Shown here in pieces: positions 28,120 to 36,903 of a stretch of DNA of 64,000 nt. Both the position numbers and the translations under genes were made by a program. Source of the stretch: Pyrinomonadaceae bacterium (GTDB lineage: Bacteria; Acidobacteriota; Blastocatellia; Pyrinomonadales; Pyrinomonadaceae). The notes under the pieces are model-generated. The model made no database searches and was not told where the DNA came from. It saw only the letters and a list, made by a program, of their open reading frames with translations. The stretch lies in the NCBI GenBank assembly GCA_028284415.1, contig JANQRU010000003.1, positions 97,001 to 161,000 of the forward strand, written 5' to 3'. The stretch's first letter is position 1. Every line of letters begins with the position of its first letter.

Positions 28120-28578
28120 ATGGCATATAAATTAATCTTACCCAGACCGTATCAAACCTTGACACACATTTGGAATGTGTCAGATAGAGTTGGAGATTTG
28201 GCTGTCTGCAAAAACAATCCAACGGATGTTGATTTAGTAGCACTACTTATCGGTGCTTATATTTTCAAAGTTGTTGAAACAAAGCACATGCACCCTGATT
28301 GCAAAACTCCTTTTCTAGTTAACGGGAAAATGGATATAAATATTGCTTATTGGATCAGAGTTGTAAATAGAACGCATCACAATAGAAGACTCAAATTTGA
28401 TGATGAGGGAATAATAAGTCGTGCAAAAAGAGCAACTTATGGTACTGGCACTTGGTCTATTGTTGGACTAAATCTCGCAATAAAAAAACATCATCCTGAT
28501 TTGTATGAAAGATTTCCGCATCATGCACAATGTCCACCAGCATTAAAGCAAGAGTTATTGGATAAGACCAGCCCATAA
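28120..28578 (+). CDS. Hypothetical protein of the accessory island
   Basis: A 152-residue protein, not recognised. It is rich in His and Tyr, with conserved-looking segments IAYWIRVVNRTHHNRRLKFD and YGTGTWSIVGLNLAIKKHHP. No signal or membrane segment. The ATG at 28120 is chosen because GTGAGAA lies upstream and the earlier GTG at 28105 overlaps it. It follows family B copy 2 by 42 bases and is probably in its operon. Confidence 0.6.
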   Translation: MAYKLILPRPYQTLTHIWNVSDRVGDLAVCKNNPTDVDLVALLIGAYIFKVVETKHMHPDCKTPFLVNGKMDINIAYWIRVVNRTHHNRRLKFDDEGIISRAKRATYGTGTWSIVGLNLAIKKHHPDLYERFPHHAQCPPALKQELLDKTSP

Positions 28579-28586
28579 AATTTCAT

Positions 28587-28607
28587 ATTCAATTAGAGGA
28601 CATTTTA
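28587..28607 (+). promoter_or_regulatory. Shared promoter-like motif, third copy
   Basis: ATTCAATTAGAGGACATTTT followed by A is identical to 27101-27121. It lies about 100 bases upstream of the NlpC/P60-like gene, without the TTTTAGAAAA repeats seen at the other two copies. Confidence 0.5.
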
Positions 28608-28706
28608 GTAAGGTGTGAGATTTAATTAAAACAATTTCAAATAATCAGTCTAAATCCAAGTCATTACTCAATAGCCTGTAAATTCAAAAGGAGTAAGAAA
28701 ACAGCA

Positions 28707-29570
28707 ATGATACCAATTACTACTATTAAAAATATATTGTCGAAAGAGCCGGAATATTGGAAAAGTCCACAGTTTTACGCTTTACAATATCGTAATTTAA
28801 CCTGTCATACCATTGAAAATGGTTTGCAATCCATAAATGCTTCAAAGTATCTTTCAACTAATTCAAAATCACCCGGGAAATATAACAAACAGAATGTTAA
28901 GGATAAATTCCAAAATTTTCTGAAGACAGGTAAGAATGAAGAAACGGGAATACTGTACAGGCAGGGAGATTACATAGTTGATTCAAGGATTCAAGGCGGA
29001 CGGGTTTTACTTGGACACGGTGAAATTACAGGTCCGTTTAATGGAAAAGGAACCCCTGATAGATATATGCGATTGCTTAAAGCCGTTGACTTTTATCTAA
29101 CAGTCGGCTGTAAGCGATCTTACGTACCGCACGGATGGAAATCATCAAATATACCTACCCTGCAAAAATTTGCTGACGATTATATGGGGGTTGACTGCAA
29201 CTGTCTTGTCGGCGGATATTTTAAGACTTTTTTTCCAAAAACAGGCTGGGATGTAGGAGTCTATTGGGGCAAGAATGGTTTATATAAAGGTCCTAAGCGT
29301 AAATCTTTATTGGAATTATTACCATTAGATGTTTTGGTCAGGTATTACAAAAGAAGCGATAAACATGTAGCTGTTGTCGCAAAGGTAAATCGACAGGATG
29401 AAAAAACTGCCGATGTAGAAATTGTTCAGTCTGCTGGCAGTAAAGGAGGTGTATGGATAGGAAACTGCCAACTAAGAATAAACAGAGACGGTTCAATCCA
29501 ACCTAGTGGTGGTTACAGAAAAACCTTCAACAAAGGTGCATATGGTGTAATCGGTGCAAACTGTGAATAA
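28707..29570 (+). CDS. NlpC/P60- or CHAP-like cysteine hydrolase candidate
   Basis: A 287-residue protein. The C-terminal half has the order of a papain-like wall hydrolase: a Cys at a helix start (YMGVDCNCLVGGYF, near 168) and a His about 50 residues later in a strand (DKHVAVVAKV), then a further polar strand. NlpC/P60 and CHAP enzymes cut peptidoglycan stem peptides. The N-terminal half is unassigned. AAGGAG lies 12 bases upstream of the ATG. With the M23 enzyme it makes two possible wall-active proteins in the island. Confidence 0.55.
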   Translation: MIPITTIKNILSKEPEYWKSPQFYALQYRNLTCHTIENGLQSINASKYLSTNSKSPGKYNKQNVKDKFQNFLKTGKNEETGILYRQGDYIVDSRIQGGRVLLGHGEITGPFNGKGTPDRYMRLLKAVDFYLTVGCKRSYVPHGWKSSNIPTLQKFADDYMGVDCNCLVGGYFKTFFPKTGWDVGVYWGKNGLYKGPKRKSLLELLPLDVLVRYYKRSDKHVAVVAKVNRQDEKTADVEIVQSAGSKGGVWIGNCQLRINRDGSIQPSGGYRKTFNKGAYGVIGANCE

Positions 29571-29589
29571 ACAAGGAGTTATAAATGTA

Positions 29590-30083
29590 ATGTATTTCTA
29601 TCCCAATATCGAAATTAACGGATTTAGACTAGCTACAATGATGATAAAAGCGGGAATGGCAAGTAATGCAATAGCAAAATCCAATCAATATGAAAACCAA
29701 GTTTTTGACTTATTAAAAAAAAATCGAAAAAACAAAAACAGGCAAAGCACTTTTGAAGGCAATCAATAGTGTAAAACACAAAAATATTTTAATACAGCCT
29801 GTGATTGATGAATTTGAAATTGATGAAGTTAATGCTCAAGCTCATGCTGTTAGTTTACATGATTCCACAAAAAAAGGGATCAGATTTGTTGGATTACAAC
29901 ATTGAACAACTGGGCGATATTGCAGCAGATTATTTTGCAGATAATATGTGGAGTAGAGGATTATGGGCTACTCGGGATGTGTATGAAGATGTATTAGAAA
30001 ATTTTTTGCAGAATCCAATGTATCCGACTAACGGAAGACTTTTTAGAAAAGCACGCTCTAGACTTAGAAGGCTTGATAGATAA
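29590..30083 (+). pseudogene. Frameshifted island gene, two poly-A slips
   Basis: The ATG at 29590 has AAGGAG upstream. The frame runs about 43 codons to a run of nine A (29715-29723); removing one A continues the sense with TGKALLKAINSVKHKNILI. A run of seven A (29869-29875) needs a second one-base loss to reach the frame ending at 30083 (GSDLLDYNIEQLGDIAADYF). The joined product would be about 163 residues. The first part is loosely like secreted effector metallopeptidases but lacks a HExxH. Either two indels broke the gene, or both A runs are sequencing errors. Confidence 0.5.
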
Positions 30084-30099
30084 ACAGGAAAAATTAGTT

Positions 30100-31206
30100 A
30101 TGAGAATTTATAAAATATTAATTTTTGTCTTACTGGTCTTCACATCTACGATTTTCGGACAAAAAGCAAATGAAAATATTAAAGGCTGGACAAAATTTGA
30201 TGCTAAGGACAAAAGTTTCCAGATTTCATTTCCAAAATCACCTAAACAAATATTTTCTAAAACATTTACATTTGGTGGGTTGCTCGATGCAAAACAATCA
30301 AAAAGATATTTATATTCATCTAATAAAGATAAATATTTCGTAGGATACAAAGATTATCCATCTGCTTTAATTGATTGGCTTGCAGTGAAAGCTAAATATC
30401 AATCAATGTTTATTTTTTCTCCTGAAAAAGAAGTGTTTGTAGATGGCAAACCCGGTGTTCAACACAATGAAGTAGTAAGTGGTGCTGAGGAAATGTTTAA
30501 TACCTATTCGGTAAATGCTATTTATAGAATTTTTATTGTTAAGCAAAGATTATTTATTCTTGCGGCATTTATTCCGACTAAATTTGTAAATAAACAAGAA
30601 GATAAATCAGAATTTGAAAAAAGAGCCAACAGCTTTTTTGATACTTTTTCGGTCTTAAAAATTCCTCCTGCAAAAAACCAACCTAGCCCATTACTACCAA
30701 TGGATTACAATTCGACTTTAGTTGGTCAAAGATATCAGAGTAAACTATTAAATCTCAGTATTACTATTCCTAAAGATTGGAAAACTTGGACTTACAAACC
30801 AAAATTGAGAAAGATTGTTGAAGGAGATGGGTACTCAGGGTTGAATTCATATTTATCTCAACATAAAAAGAGAAGCGAGGAAAGACTTTTATTTGCGAAT
30901 TCCGGTTATTCTGAGTTATGGCTTTCAGTTCATCGTCGTGAGTTTGTAACATCAAAAGCAAAAGAAATTGCAGACAAGGTAGCTAATCTTTTTAGTTCTG
31001 AAGTCCAAACAAAGATAATTAAAGGAAGAAAATTTCAGGTAGTTGAAAATAGAAAACTTCTCGGTGAGTCACTTTATACATCGCGTCGCTATTATACAAA
31101 TTGGAATGGCTACATTATTGAGTTTGGTTTTGGAGCATATGATCAAGCAAGTATTGCTATTCTGGAAAAGTCTGTAAATAGTTTGAATGTACTAGGCAGA
31201 CAATAA
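30100..31206 (+). CDS. Exported hypothetical protein
   Basis: A 368-residue protein with a signal peptide (MRIYKILIFVLLVFTSTIFG). The mature part is made of strand-rich segments such as FQISFPKSPKQIFSKTF and LNLSITIPKDWKTW, arranged as two similar halves, as in proteins that bind or fold outside the membrane. No enzyme motif seen. The ATG at 30100 is chosen for the signal peptide and AGGAA upstream. Last gene of the accessory island. Confidence 0.65.
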   Translation: MRIYKILIFVLLVFTSTIFGQKANENIKGWTKFDAKDKSFQISFPKSPKQIFSKTFTFGGLLDAKQSKRYLYSSNKDKYFVGYKDYPSALIDWLAVKAKYQSMFIFSPEKEVFVDGKPGVQHNEVVSGAEEMFNTYSVNAIYRIFIVKQRLFILAAFIPTKFVNKQEDKSEFEKRANSFFDTFSVLKIPPAKNQPSPLLPMDYNSTLVGQRYQSKLLNLSITIPKDWKTWTYKPKLRKIVEGDGYSGLNSYLSQHKKRSEERLLFANSGYSELWLSVHRREFVTSKAKEIADKVANLFSSEVQTKIIKGRKFQVVENRKLLGESLYTSRRYYTNWNGYIIEFGFGAYDQASIAILEKSVNSLNVLGRQ

Positions 31207-31210
31207 CTAA

Positions 31211-31636
31211 CTAATCAAGGTTTGATTTGACGAAAATGCTTCTCGCTTTATCAGAAAATAAAACTTCCTTTGTATAAAATCTCAAAGGATAGTCTTTATC
31301 AAATTTAACAATCATTTCGTTTACATTTTTGACGATTGATTCTCCAGAATGTTCTTGGGCAAAATCATAAACAGTTTTCATCCAAAATACAGTTAACGTT
31401 TCGTGGTACGGCATTTCTTTTGAAAGATCAATTTCAAATGATTCCAAAAGTCGAAAAATTCCATCTTTCATTTTTTTATAGGAAGTCTCAAAATCATATT
31501 TTGTGGAATAATGATAAGCCACAATTAAATGCTCAGGATGTCCCCAAGTTCCGCGTTTGATTGTGCAATTTTCAAAGTTTTCTATTACATCTAAAATTTC
31601 TTTTTCAGTTTTGTATTTCATCTTTGTTTTCTCCAA
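31211..31636 (-). CDS. Hypothetical protein with conserved His residues
   Basis: A 141-residue soluble protein, unknown family to me. The segments WGHPEHLIVAYHYSTKYD and MPYHETLTVFWMKTV place several His residues in helices, which hints at metal or heme binding, but this is not certain. Convergent with the exported protein before it. A strong terminator hairpin lies just upstream, at 31644. Confidence 0.6.
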   Translation of the reverse strand: MEKTKMKYKTEKEILDVIENFENCTIKRGTWGHPEHLIVAYHYSTKYDFETSYKKMKDGIFRLLESFEIDLSKEMPYHETLTVFWMKTVYDFAQEHSGESIVKNVNEMIVKFDKDYPLRFYTKEVLFSDKARSIFVKSNLD

Positions 31637-31643
31637 ATAAAAA

Positions 31644-31679
31644 ACAGAGCAGATCGAAATTTGCTTCGATCTGCTCTGT
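31644..31679. terminator. Strong hairpin terminator
   Basis: ACAGAGCAGATCGAA and TTCGATCTGCTCTGT form a 15-bp stem with a 6-base loop. It lies between two minus-strand genes and should end transcription of the TRIC gene. Confidence 0.85.
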
Positions 31680-31741
31680 TTGAATTGAAATAAGATTGTA
31701 AAATAAATTTAGAATCAAAGTCAAACAGAATCTGAATAACC

Positions 31742-32353
31742 TCAAAAAGGTAAAGATAAATCGAGCTTCACAGCCAAAACACGTGTTACGAAAGCAACTA
31801 AAATACAAACGCTCAAGCCGATAATTTCGCCATAGCCTAATAAGTAAAATCCTATGTAAAACCAGCAAGCAATAAATGAACAAGTTACGTAAAGTTGTGT
31901 TGTTTTTAAGAATACTTCGGGAATTTTGTTGCATAGGATATCACGCAAAACTCCGCCTGCTGTTGCAGTTATAACACCAATCAAAACGGCAGGAAAAAGC
32001 GGTGTATTTAACTGCAAGGCGATTCCAACGCCGACAGCACTAAATAATCCCAAACCGAGTGCATCAATATAAAGCATCACACGTTGGCGGAAGAGTTCTT
32101 TGTTATAACGAAAAGCCACTAAAGCTATCATCGAAAGAAAAAATATGATTATTGGATATTGGTAATTCTCAACCCAAAAAAGCGGTGTTCTATCCAACAA
32201 AAGATCACGTAAAGTTCCGCCACCAAACGCTGTAACCATCGCAGCAGTCGAAATTCCAACAAAATCAAAATCCTGTCGTTTGGCTTCGATCATTCCAGCG
32301 TAAGCACTTACAAGAATTGCTAAAATTTCGATAACAAGTAAGACAAAATCCAT
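31742..32353 (-). CDS. TRIC-type cation channel family protein (YadS/YicG-like)
   Basis: A 203-residue inner-membrane protein with about seven helices in two repeats, the fold of prokaryotic trimeric intracellular cation channels. Signature words are MVTAFGGGTLRDLLLDRTP in the first repeat and TATAGGVLRDILCNKIPEV in the second, each with the GG..RD kink. Length is normal. Transported ion is probably potassium or sodium by family. Single gene. Confidence 0.9.
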   Translation of the reverse strand: MDFVLLVIEILAILVSAYAGMIEAKRQDFDFVGISTAAMVTAFGGGTLRDLLLDRTPLFWVENYQYPIIIFFLSMIALVAFRYNKELFRQRVMLYIDALGLGLFSAVGVGIALQLNTPLFPAVLIGVITATAGGVLRDILCNKIPEVFLKTTQLYVTCSFIACWFYIGFYLLGYGEIIGLSVCILVAFVTRVLAVKLDLSLPF

Positions 32354-32458
32354 ATGAGTCCCTCCACATAAAAACCAAAGAATTTACAACATATTTAATG
32401 TGAAAACAAGCAAAATTCTCCCTGTTTATAGAATGAAATTTGATATAATCCTACACAG

Positions 32459-33256
32459 ATGAAACTGTTCAGAAACATCGAATTACGAAACCTCTTGGTG
32501 GATATCATTTTGATCCTTTTGATGATTCAATATCTCGATGTCAGCGAATATGTCCTAAAAAGTTTTCCTTATGTTATTTACACAATTATTTTTGTCCAAA
32601 GCATTACATATCTTTTAATGTACGGTTCGTCCGAACTCCAAAGTTTTGAAAATGACGAAAGCAAGAAAACCTTTCTGGATAAAGTCAGGGAAGTTCTTTA
32701 CATAATTCCTGGTTTTTCGATGATGTTTTATTTTGCTATCGGCTGGGTTTGGATTCTTGCACCTGTAAATTATCTGGACTTCAAAACAGGAACTGAAAAC
32801 GAATGGATTTTCACATATTCGGGAATCGTCGGATTAGTTATGGGCGTTGTCGTCTTAGTCAGGCTTTTTGCTCACACAGATCACAAAGCAGAAAAAGAAT
32901 ATGTTGAAAATTTTGATAGAAATTCTAAATACACAACCTTTGCCGAAAGGATAATAATTCCGGTTTACGGCTTTATAATTTATGGAACTGTAAAGAATGA
33001 AAAATTGAGAAATTGGTTGGGTTATATCTTAGGATTCGCTTTTTTGATCTATACCGAAACGCTGTTTGAAATAATGATCTACGATGAAAAATTTATGGCT
33101 GACGATAGATATATGCCAGCATTTACATATTTCGCACTTTTCTTTTCATTTTTTCCTGTGAGATTGTTAATGCTCATCAAACCACCATTTAGCATCATCG
33201 AGATAATCTCCGCATTCATTACTTTCGGGATATTTTTATACATGCTTTTGGGTTAG
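32459..33256 (+). CDS. Integral membrane protein, unknown
   Basis: A 265-residue protein with about seven predicted membrane helices (for example LVDIILILLMIQYLDV, FSMMFYFAIGWVWILAP, YILGFAFLIYTETLFE). No transporter or enzyme signature is recognised. Its last four bases overlap the end of the convergent methyltransferase gene. Confidence 0.65.
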   Translation: MKLFRNIELRNLLVDIILILLMIQYLDVSEYVLKSFPYVIYTIIFVQSITYLLMYGSSELQSFENDESKKTFLDKVREVLYIIPGFSMMFYFAIGWVWILAPVNYLDFKTGTENEWIFTYSGIVGLVMGVVVLVRLFAHTDHKAEKEYVENFDRNSKYTTFAERIIIPVYGFIIYGTVKNEKLRNWLGYILGFAFLIYTETLFEIMIYDEKFMADDRYMPAFTYFALFFSFFPVRLLMLIKPPFSIIEIISAFITFGIFLYMLLG

Positions 33257-34002
33257 AGTTTACTCGCAATCAAAATTTGTTTTGGAGACTTTCTTGTAAA
33301 TTCATTCTCCTCAAAATCTCCATATTTTTGCTCAATACAAAAACCATTTTTGTGAAATAAATAATCAAATTCCTGCGGAAAAAATTGTCGCATCGTAAAA
33401 TTTACGGTGCGTTCTTCTTTCATATACTGATTTTTGTAATGCCATTGGATGTGATTTATTTGTGTTGCGGCGTCGTAAAAGACGTTTTCATTTATCACAA
33501 CCCAACCATCGTTGGTTTTGTATTCACCAACGAAAAATCTCTCATTCGGATCTCTTGAAAGTAATTCTAATGAAGGATTAAAAACTTCAACAATAAATTT
33601 TCCGTTTCCAGATAAATGGCGACGAACCGATGCAAAGCAAGATTCTAGATCCTCGATTGTATTTAGATGCTGAAGGGAATTTCCTGCCACGAAGATCAAA
33701 TTGAATTTCTGTTCCAAATCAAAATTACGCATATCGGCATTTATTTGATTTGATTCAAGTTCTTTTGCTTCAGCTCGTTTTTCAGCTGCACTAAGCATTT
33801 CTTCGGATATATCCAGTCCAGTTACTTCAAAATCTTTTTCAGTTAAAGTAACTAGAAAATTTCCAGTTCCACTTCCGAGTTCGAGAACAGGTTGACCATA
33901 TTTTTCAATTTGTCTTTGATAAAAAGCAATTTGTTCACTATCGGCAGGCTTTTCGTGAACAAGATCATATAGCCAATCATTTTCATATAGGTTTTGAGGC
34001 AT
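33253..34002 (-). CDS. Class I SAM-dependent methyltransferase
   Basis: A 249-residue enzyme with the SAM-binding motif I VLELGSGTGNFLVTL near residue 40, the acidic end of strand 2 (VTGLDISEEML) and FNLIFVAGNSLQHL for motif IV. The C-terminal half has several strands. Substrate not evident. Three bases lie between the macro-domain stop and its start, so the two form an operon. Confidence 0.88.
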   Translation of the reverse strand: MPQNLYENDWLYDLVHEKPADSEQIAFYQRQIEKYGQPVLELGSGTGNFLVTLTEKDFEVTGLDISEEMLSAAEKRAEAKELESNQINADMRNFDLEQKFNLIFVAGNSLQHLNTIEDLESCFASVRRHLSGNGKFIVEVFNPSLELLSRDPNERFFVGEYKTNDGWVVINENVFYDAATQINHIQWHYKNQYMKEERTVNFTMRQFFPQEFDYLFHKNGFCIEQKYGDFEENEFTRKSPKQILIASKL

Positions 34003-34005
34003 AAA

Positions 34006-34641
34006 TCAATGTTGTAGTCTTTTTAGTTTTGTTGTGTATAAAAGTTGATGTCGTTCAGATGCTTCTGCCCAAGATTTTGGCATTTCGTATTTTTCGAGCA
34101 AAATATCATCAATGGCTTTTCGCATTTGATGAGCACAAGTATTGAATCCGATTCTGCCAACTCCAGTTCCAAGTCCTGGAAATGCAACTGTTTGTATATG
34201 TTCAGAAATTTCTTCACCTTCAAACGAACCTGAAAGAAAATTTCCTGATTTAATTAAAACAAGAACAGCACGAGCGGCAAGATATGGATTAACAGAATTC
34301 GTTAAAACCATTGGGACACGCATAGTTGGTGCGATAACTAAAAATGGAATTCTTTTATCCTCTGTTTCAACAACGTCAGCATTGCCAACAACAAGTTCGC
34401 CATCGTGATATTCAAAAATTTGTTTCCTTACTTTGTTTTGAAGTTCATAACCGAAATGATTTAAGTAAATTGCATCTATTCCGCCATCCATAAATCCGAA
34501 GCTATTTGCAGGACTGACAATAGCATCACATTCAACGTCAAGAATTGAACCCGGATGAATTTCAACAAAATCCAAATCTCCACAGAATTCTTGCCACGCT
34601 TTTGCAAGTGAATCTTCGACTGATGTTAGGATAATTTTCAT
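34006..34641 (-). CDS. Macro domain protein (ADP-ribose-binding)
   Basis: A 211-residue protein. Macro motifs are clear: DAIVSPANSFGFMDGGIDA near residue 40 and the second loop VAFPGLGTGVGRIGF near 152. Macro domains bind or hydrolyse ADP-ribose on proteins, nucleic acids or metabolites. It is upstream of and nearly touching a methyltransferase gene. No signal peptide. Enzymatic activity cannot be decided from sequence. Confidence 0.9.
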   Translation of the reverse strand: MKIILTSVEDSLAKAWQEFCGDLDFVEIHPGSILDVECDAIVSPANSFGFMDGGIDAIYLNHFGYELQNKVRKQIFEYHDGELVVGNADVVETEDKRIPFLVIAPTMRVPMVLTNSVNPYLAARAVLVLIKSGNFLSGSFEGEEISEHIQTVAFPGLGTGVGRIGFNTCAHQMRKAIDDILLEKYEMPKSWAEASERHQLLYTTKLKRLQH

Positions 34642-34972
34642 TTTTTAATTGGGCGATTTCAGCCATTGAAAATGGCGGTAACGTATAGCCCAGTTCGCAA
34701 GAGCTGGGTAAGATTATAAATTTAGTTGATATAGCCCAAGAATTGGGCGTCAGCTTTGATTGAGAAAAAAAATGCTGTCACTATTTACAATAGCTTAATT
34801 TTGAATAACAACATTAACCTAGCGTTTAGCTTCACACTAGGCTTTAAGATGTCGCCATTTTCAATAGCTTCTTAGATTATACTGAATATGAAAACTTTTT
34901 GTGCGGAAATTGAATGTTGTTAATGGTAAATTGAAAAATCAATTAACAATTCACTATTTACCATTAACAATT
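34642..34972. repeat. Intergenic palindromic repeat cluster
   Basis: No gene. The block holds several hairpins: AGCCCAGTTC with GAGCTGGGT, TAGCCCAAG with TTGGGC, and CCTAGCG with CACTAGG. The whole is bracketed by GCCATTGAAAATGGC and CGCCATTTTCAATAGC. At 34912-34972 a further hairpin TTGTTAATGGTAAATTG faces CACTATTTACCATTAACAA. Confidence 0.6.
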
Positions 34973-35548
34973 TTAGGCGGCTTTTGCTACATCATTCGTA
35001 TCGGCAAAATCAGCCATAAACAGATATTTTTTCCATTCAGGACGTGATTCCGCGTAGTGACACAGCAAAACGTGATCTAATCCGAGACGAAGCAGCTTTT
35101 GCGGTGTGAGAAGCGGCATGCGTGCTTGTTCGGGTGTGCGGTTTCCTTTGCGTTGGTTGCATTTTTTGCAAGCTGCGACTAGGTTTTGTGGTGTTGTAGC
35201 TCCGCCTTGTGCTCTTGGCAAAATGTGATCAAGAGTCAAATCTTTAGCAGCTTTTTGGTCACCACAATATTGACAACGATAACGGTCGCGTATGTAAATT
35301 CTGACACGCTTCATTGTATTCTCACGGCGTTTGCGTTTGACGTGAACATAATTACGAAGTCGCACAACGCTCGGAACTTTAAACTCTACAGAAGGCGAAC
35401 GCAAAACGTTATCGCCATCGTATTCTTCGACATAAAGCTTCTCGCAAACTTGCATACAGATCGCCCGTGCTACACCAATTGTGCCGAGCGGTTCGTATGA
35501 AAAGTTTAAAAGCAAGACTCTACCTGTTATCAAGGGAATCACCTCCAT
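34973..35548 (-). CDS. HNH endonuclease
   Basis: A 191-residue protein with the HNH core CQYCGDQKAAKDLTLDHILP, then NLVAACKKCNQRKGNR: the two CxxC pairs bind structural zinc and the LDHILP His is the catalytic base. The first 90 residues (GRVLLLNFSYEPLGTIGVAR) match the common chromosomal HNH family of unknown role rather than a homing enzyme. Single gene with a long non-coding repeat block downstream. Confidence 0.88.
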   Translation of the reverse strand: MEVIPLITGRVLLLNFSYEPLGTIGVARAICMQVCEKLYVEEYDGDNVLRSPSVEFKVPSVVRLRNYVHVKRKRRENTMKRVRIYIRDRYRCQYCGDQKAAKDLTLDHILPRAQGGATTPQNLVAACKKCNQRKGNRTPEQARMPLLTPQKLLRLGLDHVLLCHYAESRPEWKKYLFMADFADTNDVAKAA

Positions 35549-35684
35549 TTATATTTAATTTATTGTTTTTATTTAATTTAGGCAAATCGAGATAAAACGC
35601 AATATGTTGTGTGAAACTATGTAGTAAACACTATATTAACCGATTTAATAAGATTTGCATATAAACTTTTTGTTAAATTGTAAA

Positions 35685-35714
35685 TTGACAAGCAACCAAA
35701 TGGTTGCATATAGT
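35685..35714 (+). promoter_or_regulatory. ArsR-operon promoter with operator in the spacer
   Basis: TTGACA at 35685 and TATAGT at 35709 are separated by 18 bases. The spacer contains the perfect inverted repeat GCAACC-AAAT-GGTTGC (35692-35707), a fitting site for the dimeric ArsR protein encoded just downstream. The start codon at 35724 lies about ten bases after the -10 box, so the message would be nearly leaderless. Confidence 0.75.
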
Positions 35715-35723
35715 CATTTCCAA

Positions 35724-36044
35724 ATGGATTTAGTTTTTAAAGCACTTGCTGATTCGAGTCGTCGAAAGTTGCTTGATTGTTTGTTTGAAAACAATGGACA
35801 AACCTTAATGCAACTTTGCAAACACCTCGAAATGACACGGCAAGCTGTAAGTAAACATTTGAAAATTCTAGAAAATGCCAACTTAGTCGTTACTAAATGG
35901 CAGGGAAGAGAAAAATTACATTATCTAAATCCTGTTCCAATCAATGAAATCTCGGAGCGTTGGATAAATAAATTTGAACAGAATCGTCTTGATACAATTA
36001 GCGATTTGAAAAAAGCTTTGGAAGAAGGAGGAAATAATGAATAA
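35724..36044 (+). CDS. ArsR-family regulator of an AHSA1 operon
   Basis: A 106-residue winged-helix repressor: MDLVFKALADSSRRKLLDCL, then the recognition helix MTRQAVSKHLKILENANLV. No metal-binding Cys pair is seen, as is usual for the SdpR-like subgroup found beside AHSA1 genes. The start at 35724 is preferred because upstream starts fall inside the promoter and operator. Its end overlaps the next gene by eight bases. Confidence 0.88.
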   Translation: MDLVFKALADSSRRKLLDCLFENNGQTLMQLCKHLEMTRQAVSKHLKILENANLVVTKWQGREKLHYLNPVPINEISERWINKFEQNRLDTISDLKKALEEGGNNE

Positions 36045-36396
36045 ATATGTCGATGGTTTTTTAATACCTATACCAAAAGACAAAGTTGATGAATATAAAA
36101 ATCTGTCTCGAAAGATTTCAGAAATTTACAAAGAATACGGTGCATTGGAATACTGCGAATGTGTTGGCGACGATATGAATATAGAAGATGTAATATCTTT
36201 TGATAAGGCAGCCGAGAGTTCTGAAAATGAAGCAGTAATGTTCGCATGGGCTGTTTTCGAATCCAAAGAACATCGAGACAAAGTAAATGCACTGATTCAT
36301 AAAGATCCGCGAATAATTGAAGAATGTAAAACTAAACCTTTTATAGATTTCAGTAAATTAGTTTACAGCGGTTTCAAATCTTTTGTTAAATTCTAA
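36037..36396 (+). CDS. DUF1428-family protein
   Basis: A 119-residue protein of the dimeric alpha-beta barrel fold: MNKYVDGFLIPIPKDKVDEY opening, GALEYCECVGDDM and VMFAWAVFESKEHRDKVN. Biochemical role unknown, although family members commonly occur in ArsR/AHSA1 operons. Overlaps the ArsR gene by eight bases (translational coupling). Confidence 0.88.
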   Translation: MNKYVDGFLIPIPKDKVDEYKNLSRKISEIYKEYGALEYCECVGDDMNIEDVISFDKAAESSENEAVMFAWAVFESKEHRDKVNALIHKDPRIIEECKTKPFIDFSKLVYSGFKSFVKF

Positions 36397-36415
36397 TAAA
36401 AAATGGAGAAACAAA

Positions 36416-36889
36416 ATGGATGACAAAACTTTTGTGTATGTAACATTTATTAAAACTACACCTGAAAAACTTTGGGAGGCACTAACTTCTAATGAATTCT
36501 TAAAACTTTACTGGTTCGGAAGCACCTTTGAAACCGATTGGAAAATTGGTTCAGAGATCAAAGAAATTCACGAAAACGGAAAGGTTGGCTTTCGTGGAGA
36601 AATTTTAGAATCTAAACCACCAAAATTTCTTAAATATACATTTGTTGCTTCAGAACAGATTGAAACCGTAGTTACGTATGAAATCGAATCAGTTGGCGAT
36701 ACTGTAACTTTAACCACAACTCACATTGGTTTTGAAAGAGACAGCAAATATTACAAATCAACAAGCATTGGCTGGGCAGCAATTCACAGCGGTTTGAAAA
36801 CCTTACTGGAAACTGGTGAATCTCTTGACAAAGATTCGGTTAATAGACTTTATGAATTAACTCAAGAAGAAGGGCAAAGTGTCTGTTAA
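36416..36889 (+). CDS. AHSA1/SRPBCC-domain protein, copy 1
   Basis: A 157-residue START-like fold protein: FVYVTFIKTTPEKLWEALTS opening and LYWFGSTFETDWKIGSEIK. Such proteins bind hydrophobic ligands; the ligand is unknown. The ATG at 36416 has GGAGA upstream. It shares about half its residues with the next gene, so the pair arose by duplication. Confidence 0.88.
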   Translation: MDDKTFVYVTFIKTTPEKLWEALTSNEFLKLYWFGSTFETDWKIGSEIKEIHENGKVGFRGEILESKPPKFLKYTFVASEQIETVVTYEIESVGDTVTLTTTHIGFERDSKYYKSTSIGWAAIHSGLKTLLETGESLDKDSVNRLYELTQEEGQSVC

Positions 36890-36903
36890 AGGTGAAAGAA
36901 ACT

